NCBI RefSeq assembly: GCF_904848625.1
Contig: NZ_CAJHCP010000002.1
Coordinates: 62,001 to 126,000 of the forward strand
DNA from: Paraburkholderia metrosideri
GTDB taxonomy: Bacteria > Pseudomonadota > Gammaproteobacteria > Burkholderiales > Burkholderiaceae
Length of the DNA stretch: 64,000 bases
Direction of reading: 5' to 3'
In this document: in pieces, positions 1 through 9,805 of the stretch
Position numbering within the stretch: position 1 is the stretch's first letter
Layout of the letters: the number at the start of each line of letters is the position of its first letter
Program-made: the position numbers and the translations under genes
The notes under the pieces: model-generated
The model's database searches: none
Told to the model about the DNA's origin: nothing
The model's input: only the letters and a program-made list of their open reading frames with translations

Positions 1-116
1 GCCAACGCTGATTTGCCCTCGCTTGCGATTCTTACTTCGAAGCCGTCAGCGGTGCAACTTGCGCTCCATGCAGCCAGAGCTTCTGCGTCGTCGTCTACCA
101 GTAGTACGCTTGCCAT
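1..116 (-). CDS. Response regulator, N-terminal fragment (cut by window edge)
   Basis: Reading the minus strand from an ATG at 116 gives about 38 residues that open MASVLLVDDDAEALAAW and continue to the window edge without a stop. The run VLLVDDD followed by a helix is the first strand and acidic pocket of a CheY-type receiver domain, so this is the start of a two-component response regulator. The phospho-accepting aspartate and the output domain lie outside the window, so the subfamily cannot be decided. It is divergent from the rhamnose locus at 504. Confidence 0.75.
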   Translation of the reverse strand, partial: MASVLLVDDDAEALAAWSASCTADGFEVRIASEGKSAL

Positions 117-503
117 GCTTGATTTCCAGGTTGCCTGTCACGAGTTGGGCAGCCTGGGGCTAATCAAAGTTCAAGCAGTCATTCATCTGGAATGGCATTT
201 TGTCGTTGTGCCACGCGCCAGCCCTGCGCTGACCACGACTCAATCGGGCCAGTAAAAATTTCAATTCGCGAAGGTCCGGTGTCGAACGGCACGTGGACTC
301 CTGTCTGCATTGCCCCCGCCGTGACAACCCGCTAGCCGGCAGCGCGCACCTGCCACCCGATCCACTTTTGTTATCGCCCTCTTCAATACTCGAATTGTTA
401 GCACATCGCCCCGCCCGTATATTGGCAGCAATCCAAGCATTCACTGCAGCATCACAACAACTCACAGAGGCACGCCGCTCAGGCGGCCCACAGGAGCACG
501 GCG
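117..503. other. Divergent intergenic region, response regulator / rhamnose locus
   Basis: No convincing gene is visible in these 387 bases. The region separates two divergent genes and carries a good sigma-70-like promoter (395-423) for the rightward gene. A short inverted repeat CAAT-N6-ATTG lies just upstream of the -35 element. Confidence 0.6.
395..423 (+). promoter_or_regulatory. Sigma-70-like promoter for the SDR at 504
   Basis: TTGTTA at 395-400 and TATATT at 418-423 are separated by 17 bases. This would give a start near 430 and a leader of about 75 bases to the ATG at 504. A ribosome binding site CAGGAG sits at 491-496. The promoter is assigned from consensus match and position only. 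Confidence 0.55.
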
Positions 504-1256
504 ATGAATCAGATCGATCTGGAGGGGCGCGTAGTTGCCATTACGGGCGGTGCGCGCGGCATCGGCTACGCAGTGGCGCAGCGGGCGCTGAACTCGGGCG
601 CGTCGGTGGCGCTATGGGATGTCGACAGCGAACGTCTGGCGAGCAGTCAGCGCGAGCTTGCCGAACTCGGCAAGGTGACAGCCGTCACCGTCGAACTGAC
701 TCAGGAAGCCGCTGTCGCGCAGGCCGTGGCACAAACTGTCGCCGATCATGGCGCAATCGATGTGCTGATCAACTGCGCCGGCATTACCGGTGGCAACGGC
801 ACGACGTGGGAGCTGGAACCCGACATGTGGCGTCGCGTGATCGACGTCAATCTGATCGGGCCGTATCTCACCTGCCGCGCGGTCGTGCCGCAAATGCTCA
901 AGCAGGGCTATGGCCGGATCGTCAACATTGCGTCGGTGGCAGGTAAGGAAGGCAACCCGAACGCGTCGCACTACAGCGCGTCCAAAGCGGGGCTGATTGG
1001 CTTGACCAAATCGCTCGGTAAAGAACTTGCGACGAAAAACATTCTCGTCAATGCCGTCACACCGGCGGCCGCCAAAACCGAAATCTTCGATTCGATGTCG
1101 CAGCAGCACATCGACTACATGCTCTCCAAAATTCCAATGAACCGCTTTCTTTTGCCGGAAGAAGCGGCGTCGCTGATTCTCTGGCTGTCATCCGAAGACT
1201 GCGCGTTCAGCACGGCTTCGGTGTTCGATCTGTCCGGTGGCCGGGCGACTTACTAG
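504..1256 (+). CDS. SDR-family dehydrogenase, probably 2-keto-3-deoxy-L-rhamnonate 4-dehydrogenase
   Basis: A 250-residue classical short-chain dehydrogenase. It has the nucleotide-binding motif TGGARGIG near residue 15, NCAG near residue 88, a catalytic serine in NIASVAG, and YSASK as the YxxxK active site. It ends in a DLSGG-type C terminus. The start at 504 has a good ribosome binding site. The locus already contains an SDR that closely resembles L-rhamnose 1-dehydrogenase (2797), so this one fits the other oxidation of the diketo-hydrolase branch: oxidation of 2-keto-3-deoxy-L-rhamnonate at C4. The SDR family is certain. The substrate is inferred from the neighbours, and a fuconate-pathway role is an alternative. 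Confidence 0.85.
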   Translation: MNQIDLEGRVVAITGGARGIGYAVAQRALNSGASVALWDVDSERLASSQRELAELGKVTAVTVELTQEAAVAQAVAQTVADHGAIDVLINCAGITGGNGTTWELEPDMWRRVIDVNLIGPYLTCRAVVPQMLKQGYGRIVNIASVAGKEGNPNASHYSASKAGLIGLTKSLGKELATKNILVNAVTPAAAKTEIFDSMSQQHIDYMLSKIPMNRFLLPEEAASLILWLSSEDCAFSTASVFDLSGGRATY

Positions 1257-1545
1257 GTCGATCTAGCGTCGACGCGGTAGCGGCAAGAGCATCACCCAAC
1301 ACAAGAACGCAAAGCGCGCCCAGGTAGCGTGCTTCGCGAAGGAGACGACATGGATCTGCACGCCAGGCGCGAGCAACGCAGTGTGCCGCGCGTTTGCATG
1401 GCGTCCGCCAGCGGAATCTCTCGTGTTCGTCACTCGTGCGCTGCTGCGCGAGAACGCCAGACCATCATTCCAGAACTTACTGCATCGCGCCCGCGAGGCG
1501 CATTGTCGACTGCACGTTCGACGCATCCATAACGGAGCCTTTCTC

Positions 1546-2724
1546 ATGGCCATGCCTACTATCCGGCACGTGCGTGCCTTCATCGTCCGCGGTGGCGGTG
1601 CGGATTATCACGATCAACCGGGCGGACACTGGATCGACGATCACATCGCCACGCCCATGGCGCGTTATCCCGAGTACCGGCAGAGCCGTCAGTCGTTCGG
1701 CATCAACGTATTGGGCACGCTGGTTGTCGAGATCGAGGCGAGCGACGGCACAGTCGGTTTCGCGGTGACGACGGGCGGCGAGATTGGCGCGTTCATCGTC
1801 GAGAAACATCTGGCGCGCTTCCTGGAAGGACAACTCGTTACCGACATCGAAAAGATGTGGGATCAGATGTACTTTTCGACGCTGTACTACGGCCGCAAAG
1901 GCGTGGTGCTGAATACGATTTCGGGCGTCGATCTCGCGCTATGGGATCTGCTCGCGAAAGTACGTAAAGAACCGGTGTACCAGCTACTAGGTGGTCCGGT
2001 GCGTGACGAACTGATCTTCTACGCGACTGGCGCGCGCCCGGATCTCGCCAAGGAAATGGGCTTTATCGGCGGGAAATTGCCATTGCAGCATGGTCCGGCC
2101 GAAGGCGAGGCGGGTCTCAAGAAGAATCTGGACAAGCTCGCGGACATGCGCAGCCGTGTCGGCGACGACTTCTGGCTGATGTACGACTGCTGGATGAGCC
2201 TCGACGTGCCGTACGCGACCAAACTTGCCCAAGGCGCGCATGAATCCGGGCTGAAATGGATCGAAGAGTGCCTGCCGCCCGACGACTACTGGGGTTACGC
2301 CGAACTGCGCCGCAACGTGCCACGCGGCATGATGGTGTCCACCGGCGAACACGAAGCGACGCGTTGGGGTTTCAGGATGCTGCTGGAGATGCAGTGCTGC
2401 GATCTGATTCAACCGGATGTGGGCTGGTGCGGCGGCATCACCGAGTTGATCAAGATTTCCGCGCTCGCCGATGCGCACAACGTGATGGTGGTGCCGCACG
2501 GTTCGTCGGTTTATAGCTATCACTTCGTCGTCACGCGTCACAACTCGCCGTTCTCTGAGTTTCTGATGATGGCGCCGAAGGCCGATGAAGTCGTGCCGAT
2601 GTTCACGCCGCTTCTGCTCGACGAACCGGTACCCGTGAACGGCAGAATGAAAGTGCCGGACACGCCGGGATTCGGCGTGCGATTGAATCCGGAGTGCGCG
2701 TTGGTGCGGCCTTATCCGCGTTGA
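1546..2724 (+). CDS. rhmD: L-rhamnonate dehydratase
   Basis: An enolase-superfamily protein of 392 residues that dehydrates L-rhamnonate to 2-keto-3-deoxy-L-rhamnonate. Long stretches match the E. coli enzyme as I remember it: GGDYHDQ-like residues near the N terminus, [48 protein letters not shown] and the VPHGSSVYS segment that carries the catalytic histidine. Metal ligands lie in [15 protein letters not shown] and STGEHE. The frame is open from 1381, but the ATG at 1546 has an ACGGAG ribosome binding site and matches the family's usual start. It follows the 504 SDR by 289 bases and precedes L-rhamnose dehydrogenase. Confidence 0.96.
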   Translation: MAMPTIRHVRAFIVRGGGADYHDQPGGHWIDDHIATPMARYPEYRQSRQSFGINVLGTLVVEIEASDGTVGFAVTTGGEIGAFIVEKHLARFLEGQLVTDIEKMWDQMYFSTLYYGRKGVVLNTISGVDLALWDLLAKVRKEPVYQLLGGPVRDELIFYATGARPDLAKEMGFIGGKLPLQHGPAEGEAGLKKNLDKLADMRSRVGDDFWLMYDCWMSLDVPYATKLAQGAHESGLKWIEECLPPDDYWGYAELRRNVPRGMMVSTGEHEATRWGFRMLLEMQCCDLIQPDVGWCGGITELIKISALADAHNVMVVPHGSSVYSYHFVVTRHNSPFSEFLMMAPKADEVVPMFTPLLLDEPVPVNGRMKVPDTPGFGVRLNPECALVRPYPR

Positions 2725-2796
2725 AGCCAACGCCCGCATCGAATCGAGGTTCTCACCGCTTTCAGTATCCGGATTGACTCTGCAAAGGAGAATGAC

Positions 2797-3579
2797 GTGC
2801 TGCTCAAGGACAAGGTCGTGATCGTCACGGGTGGCTCGCGTGGTATTGGCCGCGCGATCGCCGTCGCATGCGCCGCCGAAGGGGCGGACGTGGCGATCAA
2901 CTACTGGGGCGATAACGACGCATCGTATGGACGCCGTTCCGCCGTCGCGGAAGTGGTTGCCGAAATCGAGGCGCTGGGGCGGCGCGTGATCGCGATTGAA
3001 GGCAATGTCGCCGCGCGCGAAACGGGTCAGGAACTCGTGCGTCATACCGTCGAGGCATTCGGTAAAGTGGACGTGCTCGCGAGCAATGCCGGCATCTGTC
3101 CGTTCCACGCGTTTCTCGACATGCCGCCGGAAGTGCTCGAATCGACAGTCGCGGTCAATCTGAACGGCGCGTTTTATGTGACGCAAGCCGCTGCGCAACA
3201 AATGAAAAAGCAGGGTACAGGTGGCGCGATTGTGGCGACGAGTTCGATTAGCGCGCTAGTGGGCGGCGGCATGCAGACGCATTACACGCCGACCAAAGCC
3301 GGCGTGCATTCGCTGATGCAGTCGTGCGCGGTGGCGTTGGGACCTTACGGCATTCGCTGCAATTCGGTGATGCCCGGCACGATTGCCACCGACCTGAACG
3401 CGGAAGATCTCGCCGACGAAGCGAAGAAAGCGTACTTCGAAAAGCGCATTCCGCTAGGCCGCCTTGGCCGTCCGGAAGATGTTGCCGATTGCGTGGTGTT
3501 TCTCGCGTCAGACCGCGCACGTTACGTCACCGGCGCGGCGCTGCTGGTCGACGGTGGTCTCTTCGTCAACCTGCAGTAA
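2797..3579 (+). CDS. L-rhamnose 1-dehydrogenase (NAD(P)+)
   Basis: A 260-residue SDR that oxidises L-rhamnose to L-rhamnono-1,4-lactone, the first step of the non-phosphorylative route. It starts with GTG at 2797 behind an AAGGAG ribosome binding site at 2785-2790. TGGSRGIG binds the cofactor, and the active site is in SSISALVGGGMQTHYTPTKAG (serine, then YTPTK). The segments NAGICPFHAFLDMP, MQTHYTPTKAG and LLVDGGLFVNLQ closely resemble the characterised Azotobacter-type L-rhamnose dehydrogenase. The gene converges on the LysR gene, with only about 15 bases between the stops. Confidence 0.93.
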   Translation: MLLKDKVVIVTGGSRGIGRAIAVACAAEGADVAINYWGDNDASYGRRSAVAEVVAEIEALGRRVIAIEGNVAARETGQELVRHTVEAFGKVDVLASNAGICPFHAFLDMPPEVLESTVAVNLNGAFYVTQAAAQQMKKQGTGGAIVATSSISALVGGGMQTHYTPTKAGVHSLMQSCAVALGPYGIRCNSVMPGTIATDLNAEDLADEAKKAYFEKRIPLGRLGRPEDVADCVVFLASDRARYVTGAALLVDGGLFVNLQ

Positions 3580-3594
3580 CACGCAATGCCGATT

Positions 3595-4593
3595 TCAATG
3601 CGCCGGAGCCGGCACGACCAGCAAGTCCGCTTCGGGCGCGGCGGAATCGTCGCGTGTGAGCTTGCGCGAGAAACCGCGCAACAGGTCGATGAAACGCAGT
3701 GCGGGTTCCGCGAGCGTTTCTCCTTTACGCGTGAGAATGCCGAAGCCGGAGAGGCTCTTGCCGATTTCGAGCGGCAATGCGACCAGCAGCTTGCCGCGCA
3801 AATGATCGCGCACGACCGACTCGGGCAGCATCGCGACGGCATCGTAATTTTCGAGCAATTGCAGCGTAGCGAAGATCGACGCACATTCGGTGAGGTTCAC
3901 CGGTGTGGCGAGTCCGTCACGCGCGAGTTCCTCTTCGAACAACACGCGCGCCGGACTGGTGACGGGTTGCGCCACCCACGGCCAGTCGATCAGTTCGCGC
4001 AATGTAATGCGCGAGCGCTGCGCCAGCGGATGCACCGAGCGCACCACGAGCAACAAGGTTTCACGCGCCAGCGGCTCGAAGCTGAAGTCGTTGTGCTGCA
4101 GCGGACTGGTCAGCCGGCCCAACGCGAGATCGACTTCGCGGCGATGCAGCAACTGGACGACCTGGTCGCTGGTCTCACCGAGAATGCGCACATTCAGCAG
4201 CGGGCTTTCGGTTTTCAATGCAGCGACCGACATCGCGAGCAGATCGGGCGCGGCGCCCATGATCGCGCCGACGGTCAATTGTCCGTGGCCGCCGCGTCGT
4301 TTGACGTCGAGGTCTTCGGCGAAGCGGGTCAACTCGGTCAGCGCGCGCCGGGCGTAGGCGAGCGTCACGACGCCAAGCGGCGTGGGCGTCATACCGCGCG
4401 CGTTGCGTTCGAACAGCAGAAAGCCGAACGCTTCCTCGATATCGCCGAGCATGCGGCTCGCGCTGGGCTGGGCGACATTGACGGCTTCGGCGGCCTGATG
4501 GAGATTGCGGGTGTCGTCGAGTGCGACGAGCAGCGCGAGGTGCTTGAATTTGAGCCGATTGACGAGTGCGACGGCAGCAGAATGTTGGCTCAT
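3595..4593 (-). CDS. LysR-family regulator of the rhamnose locus
   Basis: A 332-residue LysR-type transcriptional regulator. The N-terminal winged helix (about residues 14-75, HQAAEAVNVAQPSASRMLGDIEEAFGFLLFER) is followed by a LysR substrate-binding domain of the GbpR/CbpR-like kind. It lies inside the rhamnose locus, tail to tail with L-rhamnose dehydrogenase and divergent from the mutarotase. The 139-base divergent gap contains a perfect CAATCC-N7-GGATTG site on the rightward promoter, so self-regulation and control of rhaM onward are likely. The effector is probably L-rhamnose or a pathway intermediate, by inference. A 352-codon open frame on the opposite strand is a codon-bias shadow. Confidence 0.93.
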   Translation of the reverse strand: MSQHSAAVALVNRLKFKHLALLVALDDTRNLHQAAEAVNVAQPSASRMLGDIEEAFGFLLFERNARGMTPTPLGVVTLAYARRALTELTRFAEDLDVKRRGGHGQLTVGAIMGAAPDLLAMSVAALKTESPLLNVRILGETSDQVVQLLHRREVDLALGRLTSPLQHNDFSFEPLARETLLLVVRSVHPLAQRSRITLRELIDWPWVAQPVTSPARVLFEEELARDGLATPVNLTECASIFATLQLLENYDAVAMLPESVVRDHLRGKLLVALPLEIGKSLSGFGILTRKGETLAEPALRFIDLLRGFSRKLTRDDSAAPEADLLVVPAPAH

Positions 4594-4624
4594 GGAGGCG
4601 GTGCGATTCGGTTTGTGGATCGCC

Positions 4625-4643
4625 CAATCCCAACAACGGATTG
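4625..4643. promoter_or_regulatory. LysR-type operator CAATCC-N7-GGATTG
   Basis: A perfect inverted repeat, CAATCC at 4625-4630 and GGATTG at 4638-4643, with T-N11-A symmetry. It lies between the divergent LysR gene and rhaM and overlaps the -35 hexamer of the rightward promoter. This is the usual position of a LysR recognition site. Confidence 0.6.
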
Positions 4644-4670
4644 AGATGCTATCGACGCAGGAATTATAGT
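4641..4670 (+). promoter_or_regulatory. Promoter of the mutarotase-lactonase-transporter unit
   Basis: TTGAGA at 4641-4646 and TATAGT at 4665-4670 are separated by 18 bases, about 60 bases upstream of the rhaM ATG. The LysR-type site touches the -35 element. No other comparable promoter was noticed before the terminator at 10843, although gaps of 70-100 bases between genes leave room for internal ones. Confidence 0.5.
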
Positions 4671-4732
4671 CGCATCAGACGCGCCCAAGCTTGATAGGGA
4701 AAGCGCCCAGATACGACGGGAGACAGGCCGCA

Positions 4733-5056
4733 ATGGAAACAATCGCTTTCCGCATGGTGCTCAACCCCGGCATGCGCGAGGAATACGAACGACGTCACGC
4801 GCAAATCTGGCCCGAGCTGGTTGATGCGCTGCACAACGCAGGGGTGCGCGACTACCGGATTTTCTTCGATCCGGACTCAGACCATCTGTTCGCGGTGCTG
4901 ACGCGGACCTCCAATCACACCATGCAAGAACTGCCGCAACTCGAGGTGATGCGCAAATGGTGGGATTACATGGCCGACATCATGCACACGGCGCCGGATC
5001 ACACGCCGCTTCAGCAATCGCTGGAGCCGGTCTTTCACCTGAATTCGCTGAGCTGA
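4733..5056 (+). CDS. rhaM: L-rhamnose mutarotase
   Basis: A 107-residue protein of the RhaM dimeric alpha/beta-barrel family, which interconverts the alpha and beta anomers of L-rhamnose. Family landmarks visible are FRMVLNPGMREEYERRHAQIWPELVDAL at the N terminus, the KWWDYMADIM segment and a C-terminal VFHLN. The frame is open from 4691, but the ATG at 4733 has GGGAGAC eight bases upstream and gives the normal family length. It is first in the rightward unit with the lactonase and transporter, consistent with supplying the right anomer to the dehydrogenase. Confidence 0.95.
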   Translation: METIAFRMVLNPGMREEYERRHAQIWPELVDALHNAGVRDYRIFFDPDSDHLFAVLTRTSNHTMQELPQLEVMRKWWDYMADIMHTAPDHTPLQQSLEPVFHLNSLS

Positions 5057-5146
5057 CGGTTCGATGATGTGCGCCGGCATGCGCCGGTGCATGCAGGTAT
5101 CGCTGAGTTGACCTCGAAGTGACTTTCACTGGACGGAGAGTGTTGC

Positions 5147-6040
5147 ATGCAGGTTGTCGATTCACATATCCATTTGTGGGACCTGAAGACGCATCGTTAT
5201 CCGTGGCTGGAAAACCCGGGCGTGTCGTTCGTCGGCGACGCGCGTGATCTGAAACACGACTATCTGCTCGACGATCTGCTGCGCGAAGCCGGTGATATCG
5301 ACGTGTTGAAACTGGTGCATGTGGAAGCGAATCACGATCCCGCCGATCCCGTCGAAGAGACGCGCTGGTTGCAGTCCATCGCGGATCGTCAGGCGTCGCG
5401 CGGCATGCCGAACGCGATTGTCGCTGCTGTCGATCTGTCATCGCCGGATGCGCCGGCGTTGCTCGAAGCGCATGCATCGTTCGCGAATACGCGGGGCATC
5501 CGGCAGATTCTGAATGTGCATGAAGACAAACTGTTCGATTACGTCGGCCGTCATTTCATGCGCGAGCCGCAATGGCGTGAGAACTTTGCGTTGCTGCGCC
5601 GTTACGACATGTCGTTCGATCTGCAACTGTATCCGTCGCAAATGGAGGAAGCGGCCGCCTTGGCGCGTGTCCATGGCGACACGCTGCTGATTGTCAACCA
5701 TGCGGGCATGTTCGTGGACCGCAATAGCGTGGCCGGATATCGCGCATGGCGTGAAGGCTTGCGCACGCTGGCGGGTTGCAAAAACGTGGTCGTGAAGATC
5801 AGCGGGCTGGCGATGTTCGATCATCAATGGACCGTGGAAAGCCTGCGGCCCTATGTGCTCGAAACCATCGATACGTTTGGCGTCGAGCGCGCGATGTTCG
5901 CGTCGAACTTTCCGGTCGATCGTCAATTCGGCTCTTACACGGACTTGTGGCGCGCGTATGCGGCGATTGTCGACGGTGCCAGCGTGAGCGAAAAAGAGGC
6001 GCTGTTTCGCCGTAATGCCGAGCGTTACTACCGCATCTGA
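5147..6040 (+). CDS. L-rhamnono-1,4-lactonase, amidohydrolase family
   Basis: A 297-residue member of the amidohydrolase-2 (COG3618) family. The metal-binding HxH motif is at the N terminus in [11 protein letters not shown] second histidine lies in VHVEANHDP, another in IVNHAG, and the late acidic residue in FASNFPVD. Family members of this length hydrolyse sugar lactones such as L-fucono- and L-rhamnono-lactone. Between the rhamnose mutarotase and a sugar importer, the natural role is opening L-rhamnono-1,4-lactone to L-rhamnonate for RhmD. The lactone substrate is inferred from context. Confidence 0.9.
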   Translation: MQVVDSHIHLWDLKTHRYPWLENPGVSFVGDARDLKHDYLLDDLLREAGDIDVLKLVHVEANHDPADPVEETRWLQSIADRQASRGMPNAIVAAVDLSSPDAPALLEAHASFANTRGIRQILNVHEDKLFDYVGRHFMREPQWRENFALLRRYDMSFDLQLYPSQMEEAAALARVHGDTLLIVNHAGMFVDRNSVAGYRAWREGLRTLAGCKNVVVKISGLAMFDHQWTVESLRPYVLETIDTFGVERAMFASNFPVDRQFGSYTDLWRAYAAIVDGASVSEKEALFRRNAERYYRI

Positions 6041-6111
6041 CAGGGCGTCTAACTGCATCGTCTAACGTAGCTGGCAGTCGTCGGAATTGCGAAACAAGAA
6101 GGAGACAGGCA

Positions 6112-7641
6112 GTGCAGCAAACACCATCCGCCGTGCCGCGGCTCGAACTACGGCATGCGAGTAAATCATTCGGCCGCGTACGTGCATTATCGGACGGCGA
6201 TCTCGCGCTGTGGCCGGGCGAAGTCCATGCATTGCTCGGCGAAAATGGCGCAGGCAAGTCTACGCTCGTGAAGATTCTCGCCGGCGTGCATCAGCCGGAC
6301 GGCGGCGAATTGCTGGTGAACGGCACCGCCAGCCGTTTCGCGACGCCCGCTGAAGCACGCGATGCGGGCCTCGCGGTGATCTATCAGGAACCCACGCTGT
6401 TCTTCGATCTGTCGATTGCCGAAAACATTTTCATGGGACGCCAGCCGGTCGACAGAATCGGCCGGATTCAATACGACGCGATGCGCCGCGAGGTGGATGG
6501 TCTGCTCGCGTCGCTCGGCGTCGATCTGCGTGCGGATCAACTGGTGCGCGGGTTGTCGATTGCCGATCAGCAGGTGATCGAAATTGCGAAAGCATTGTCG
6601 CTGAACGCAAACGTGCTGATCATGGATGAGCCGACGGCGGCATTGTCGCTCCCCGAAGTCGAGCGGCTCTTTGCCATTGTGCGCAAACTGCGCGAACGCG
6701 ATGTGGCGATTCTGTTCATCACACACCGGCTCGACGAAGTATTCGCGCTGACACAACGCGTCACGATCATGCGCGACGGGGCCAAAGTATTCGATGGACT
6801 CACCGCCGATCTCACAACCGAATCGATCGTCGCGAAGATGGTCGGCCGCGATCTGGAAACGTTCTATCCGAAGGCCGACCGGCCACCAGGCGAAGTGCGC
6901 CTGTCGGTGCGAAACCTGACGCGAATCGGCGTCTTCAAGGATATTTCCTTCGACGTGCGCGCCGGCGAAATTGTCGCGCTGGCGGGGCTCGTCGGTGCGG
7001 GACGCAGTGAAGTCGCACGCGCGATCTTCGGTATCGATCCGCTCGATTCAGGCGAAGTGTGGCTCAGCGGTGAACGCCTGACCACCGGCCGGCCGGCCGC
7101 GGCAGTGCGGGCAGGCCTTGCGTTAGTGCCGGAAGACCGGCGTCAGCAGGGACTCGCACTTGAGTTGAGCATCGCCCGCAATGCGTCGATGACTGTGCTC
7201 GGGAGACTGGTCAAACACGGCCTTATTTCCACCCGCAGCGAGACGCAACTCGCGAATCAATGGGGCACGCGTCTGCGTCTGAAAGCGGGCGATCCGAATG
7301 CGCCGGTCGGCACGTTGTCGGGCGGCAATCAGCAGAAAGTCGTGCTCGGCAAATGGCTCGCGACAGGACCCAAAGTACTGATCATCGACGAACCCACGCG
7401 CGGCATCGATGTCGGCGCAAAAGCCGAGGTCTACAGCGCGCTCGCAGAACTGGTGCGCGAAGGCATGGCTGTTCTGATGATATCGAGCGAACTGCCGGAA
7501 GTACTCGGCATGGCCGACCGTGTGCTGGTGATGCACGAAGGCCGTATCAGCGCGGATATCGCGCGCGCCGAAGCTGACGAGGAGCGCATCATGGGCGCGG
7601 CGCTCGGTCAACCGCTTCCACCGTTGGGACACGCCGCATGA
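6112..7641 (+). CDS. Sugar ABC transporter ATPase (two-domain, RbsA/rhamnose type)
   Basis: A 509-residue tandem ATP-binding subunit of a CUT2 monosaccharide importer. The first cassette has Walker [10 protein letters not shown] (about residue 44) and Walker [12 protein letters not shown]. The second has the full signature [14 protein letters not shown] and [10 protein letters not shown], while its Walker A region is degenerate (GLVGAGRSE), as is normal in the family. The start codon is GTG at 6112, preceded by AAGGAGACAGGCA. The gene overlaps the next permease by four bases (ATGA), so translation is coupled. It is assigned to L-rhamnose uptake from the locus. Confidence 0.94.
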   Translation: MQQTPSAVPRLELRHASKSFGRVRALSDGDLALWPGEVHALLGENGAGKSTLVKILAGVHQPDGGELLVNGTASRFATPAEARDAGLAVIYQEPTLFFDLSIAENIFMGRQPVDRIGRIQYDAMRREVDGLLASLGVDLRADQLVRGLSIADQQVIEIAKALSLNANVLIMDEPTAALSLPEVERLFAIVRKLRERDVAILFITHRLDEVFALTQRVTIMRDGAKVFDGLTADLTTESIVAKMVGRDLETFYPKADRPPGEVRLSVRNLTRIGVFKDISFDVRAGEIVALAGLVGAGRSEVARAIFGIDPLDSGEVWLSGERLTTGRPAAAVRAGLALVPEDRRQQGLALELSIARNASMTVLGRLVKHGLISTRSETQLANQWGTRLRLKAGDPNAPVGTLSGGNQQKVVLGKWLATGPKVLIIDEPTRGIDVGAKAEVYSALAELVREGMAVLMISSELPEVLGMADRVLVMHEGRISADIARAEADEERIMGAALGQPLPPLGHAA

Positions 7642-8696
7642 TGCGCCATTCTTCAACTCATCCCGCACCGGTTCAGCCGCCGTTGCCGAAGCGCTCGGCC
7701 AGCACGCCGGGCGGCTTTGTGTCGAGCATCGCAAAGAGCCGCGAGACGACGCTGTTCGTCGTGCTGATTCTGTTGATCGTGGGCACGGGGCTCGCGAAGC
7801 CGCAGTTCCTGAATCTGCAGAATCTGCGTGACGTATTGCTGAATGTGTCGATTATCAGTTTGTTGACCGCCGGTATGACGGTGGTGATTCTGATGCGGCA
7901 TATCGATCTTTCGGTGGGGTCGACAGTCGGCATTAGCGCGTATGCGGTCGGCGCGCTTTACGTCGCGTTTCCTCATATGCCGGTGCTCGTCGCGTTGGCG
8001 GCCGGGCTGGCGATCGGTCTCGTAGCGGGCGGCATCAACGCGCTGCTGGTTGCGGTGGGCCGCGTGCCGTCGCTGGTCGCCACACTCTCCACGCTGTACA
8101 TCTTCCGTGGCGCGGATTACGCGTGGGTTCACGGCGGCCAGATCAACGCGACCAGTTTGCCCGACGCGTATTCGCGGCTTGCAACCGGCACGCTGCTCGG
8201 CATCCCGACACTCGCGTTGATCGCGATCGTCGTGCTGATCGGTCTGGCGGTGTACCTCAAGCAGTTTCGCGGGGGGCGTGAACACTATGCGATCGGCTCG
8301 AATCCCGAAGCCGCGCGTCTTGCCGGCGTGAATGTCGAGCGTCGCGTGATGTCGGGCTTTCTGCTGTCCGGCGCGATTGCCGGTTTCGCGGGCGCCTTGT
8401 GGCTGGCCCGTTTCGGCACCGTCGACGCGAGCACGGCCAAGGGCATTGAATTGCAGGTCGTCGCCGCGGCCGTGGTCGGCAGTGTTGCGATTACCGGCGG
8501 CGTCGGCACGATTCTGGGCGCAACGCTGGGTGCGCTGGTGCTCGGCGTAATCAGTATCGCGCTGGTCGTGCTGCACGTATCGCCATTCTGGGAGCAGGCC
8601 ATTCAGGGCGCGCTAATCGTCGCCGCGATTACCGCCGATACCTTGCTGGCCCGCTCCGTTGCCAAACGCATGATGAGGAAACGCGATCATGGCTAA
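7638..8696 (+). CDS. Sugar ABC transporter permease 1
   Basis: A 352-residue CUT2-family inner-membrane permease (RbsC-like) with about eight to ten hydrophobic segments. A cytoplasmic N-terminal extension of about 40 residues precedes the first membrane helix ([15 protein letters not shown]). The family motifs [11 protein letters not shown] and [15 protein letters not shown] are present. The EAA-like loop that contacts the ATPase lies around the second. The gene starts inside the ATPase gene and overlaps the second permease by eight bases. Confidence 0.93.
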   Translation: MMRHSSTHPAPVQPPLPKRSASTPGGFVSSIAKSRETTLFVVLILLIVGTGLAKPQFLNLQNLRDVLLNVSIISLLTAGMTVVILMRHIDLSVGSTVGISAYAVGALYVAFPHMPVLVALAAGLAIGLVAGGINALLVAVGRVPSLVATLSTLYIFRGADYAWVHGGQINATSLPDAYSRLATGTLLGIPTLALIAIVVLIGLAVYLKQFRGGREHYAIGSNPEAARLAGVNVERRVMSGFLLSGAIAGFAGALWLARFGTVDASTAKGIELQVVAAAVVGSVAITGGVGTILGATLGALVLGVISIALVVLHVSPFWEQAIQGALIVAAITADTLLARSVAKRMMRKRDHG

Positions 8697-9705
8697 ACCC
8701 GATTCCGCGCTGCTGACGCGCAAACGCGAAACGCCGTTGCAATGGGAAGTGTTGCTGGTGATCGTGCTGGTTCTGTCGCTCGTGCTCGGGCGCGTGCTGT
8801 CGCCGGTGTTTCTCACGGGCGCGAATATGAGCAACATTCTGGCCGATCTGACCGAGATCGCGTTGATGGCGTTGCCGATGACGCTGATCATCGTCGCTGC
8901 TGAAATCGATCTTTCCGTGGCGTCGGTGCTGGGTGCGTCGAGCGCATTGATGGGCGTGTTGTGGCATATGGGCTTGCCGATGCCCGTGGTGATCGTGCTG
9001 GTCGTGATTGCCGGTGCGTTGGCGGGCCTGCTGAATGGGCTCGTGATCGTCAAATTGAACCTGCCTTCGCTCGCGGTCACGATCGGTACGCTGGCGCTGT
9101 TTCGCGGCCTCGCGTATGTGTTGCTCGGCGATCAGGCCGTCGCGGATTTTCCGGCCGGTTACACGGCGTTCGGCATGGACACGCTCGGCTGGAGTTTCAT
9201 TCCTCTGCCGTTCGTGATCGTGATTGTCGGCGCGGTGGTGTTCACCGTGCTGTTGCAGTCCACCGCGTTTGGCCGCAGCCTCTATGCGATCGGCGCAAAT
9301 CCGACCGCCGCCGCGTTCTCCGGCATCGAAGTGGCGAAGCTCCGGCTGCGTCTGTTCGTGCTGTCCGGCGCGATGAGCGCATTGGCGGGCGTGGTCTACA
9401 CGCTGCGCTTCACCAGCGCACGCGGCGATAACGGGGAAGGCTTCGAGTTGTCGGTCATCGCTGCCGTGCTGTTCGGCGGCGTGAGTATTTTCGGCGGACG
9501 CGGTTCGATGATCGGGGTTCTGCTGTCGCTGCTGATCATCGGCGTGCTGAAAAATGCGCTGACGCTCGACGATGTCTCCAGCGAAACGCTGACTGTCGTC
9601 ACCGGGGTGCTGTTGCTGGCCTCGGTGTTGATACCGAACCTGGTTGCCCGCTGGCGGGCCGCGCGCGACCGGCGCTTTATTGCGAAGTCTGCTACCTCTT
9701 TATAA
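8689..9705 (+). CDS. Sugar ABC transporter permease 2
   Basis: A 338-residue CUT2-family permease, paralogous to the preceding gene and overlapping it. The motifs EIDLSVASVLG and YAIGANPTAAAFSGIEVAK are present. Two different permeases beside one tandem ATPase and one binding protein match the four-gene rhamnose importer described in rhizobia. The two proteins would form the heterodimeric channel. Confidence 0.93.
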   Translation: MAKPDSALLTRKRETPLQWEVLLVIVLVLSLVLGRVLSPVFLTGANMSNILADLTEIALMALPMTLIIVAAEIDLSVASVLGASSALMGVLWHMGLPMPVVIVLVVIAGALAGLLNGLVIVKLNLPSLAVTIGTLALFRGLAYVLLGDQAVADFPAGYTAFGMDTLGWSFIPLPFVIVIVGAVVFTVLLQSTAFGRSLYAIGANPTAAAFSGIEVAKLRLRLFVLSGAMSALAGVVYTLRFTSARGDNGEGFELSVIAAVLFGGVSIFGGRGSMIGVLLSLLIIGVLKNALTLDDVSSETLTVVTGVLLLASVLIPNLVARWRAARDRRFIAKSATSL

Positions 9706-9805
9706 CGCTGTTTTTCATGTTGTCTGCGAGCTGTCTACGAAAAGAAAGTCCAACGACTGATAACCCGGACATCACCACGTCCAACAACAAAGCAGGAGAC
9801 GCTTC

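Noticed and set aside
3586..4644. A 352-codon frame opposite the LysR regulator
   Set aside because: Gln/Arg/Asp-rich shadow of the LysR codons, with no ribosome binding site. The LysR frame has clear domain motifs.
7653..8576. A 307-codon frame opposite the first sugar permease
   Set aside because: Composition (Arg/Gln/His-rich) is that of an antisense shadow of a membrane protein gene.
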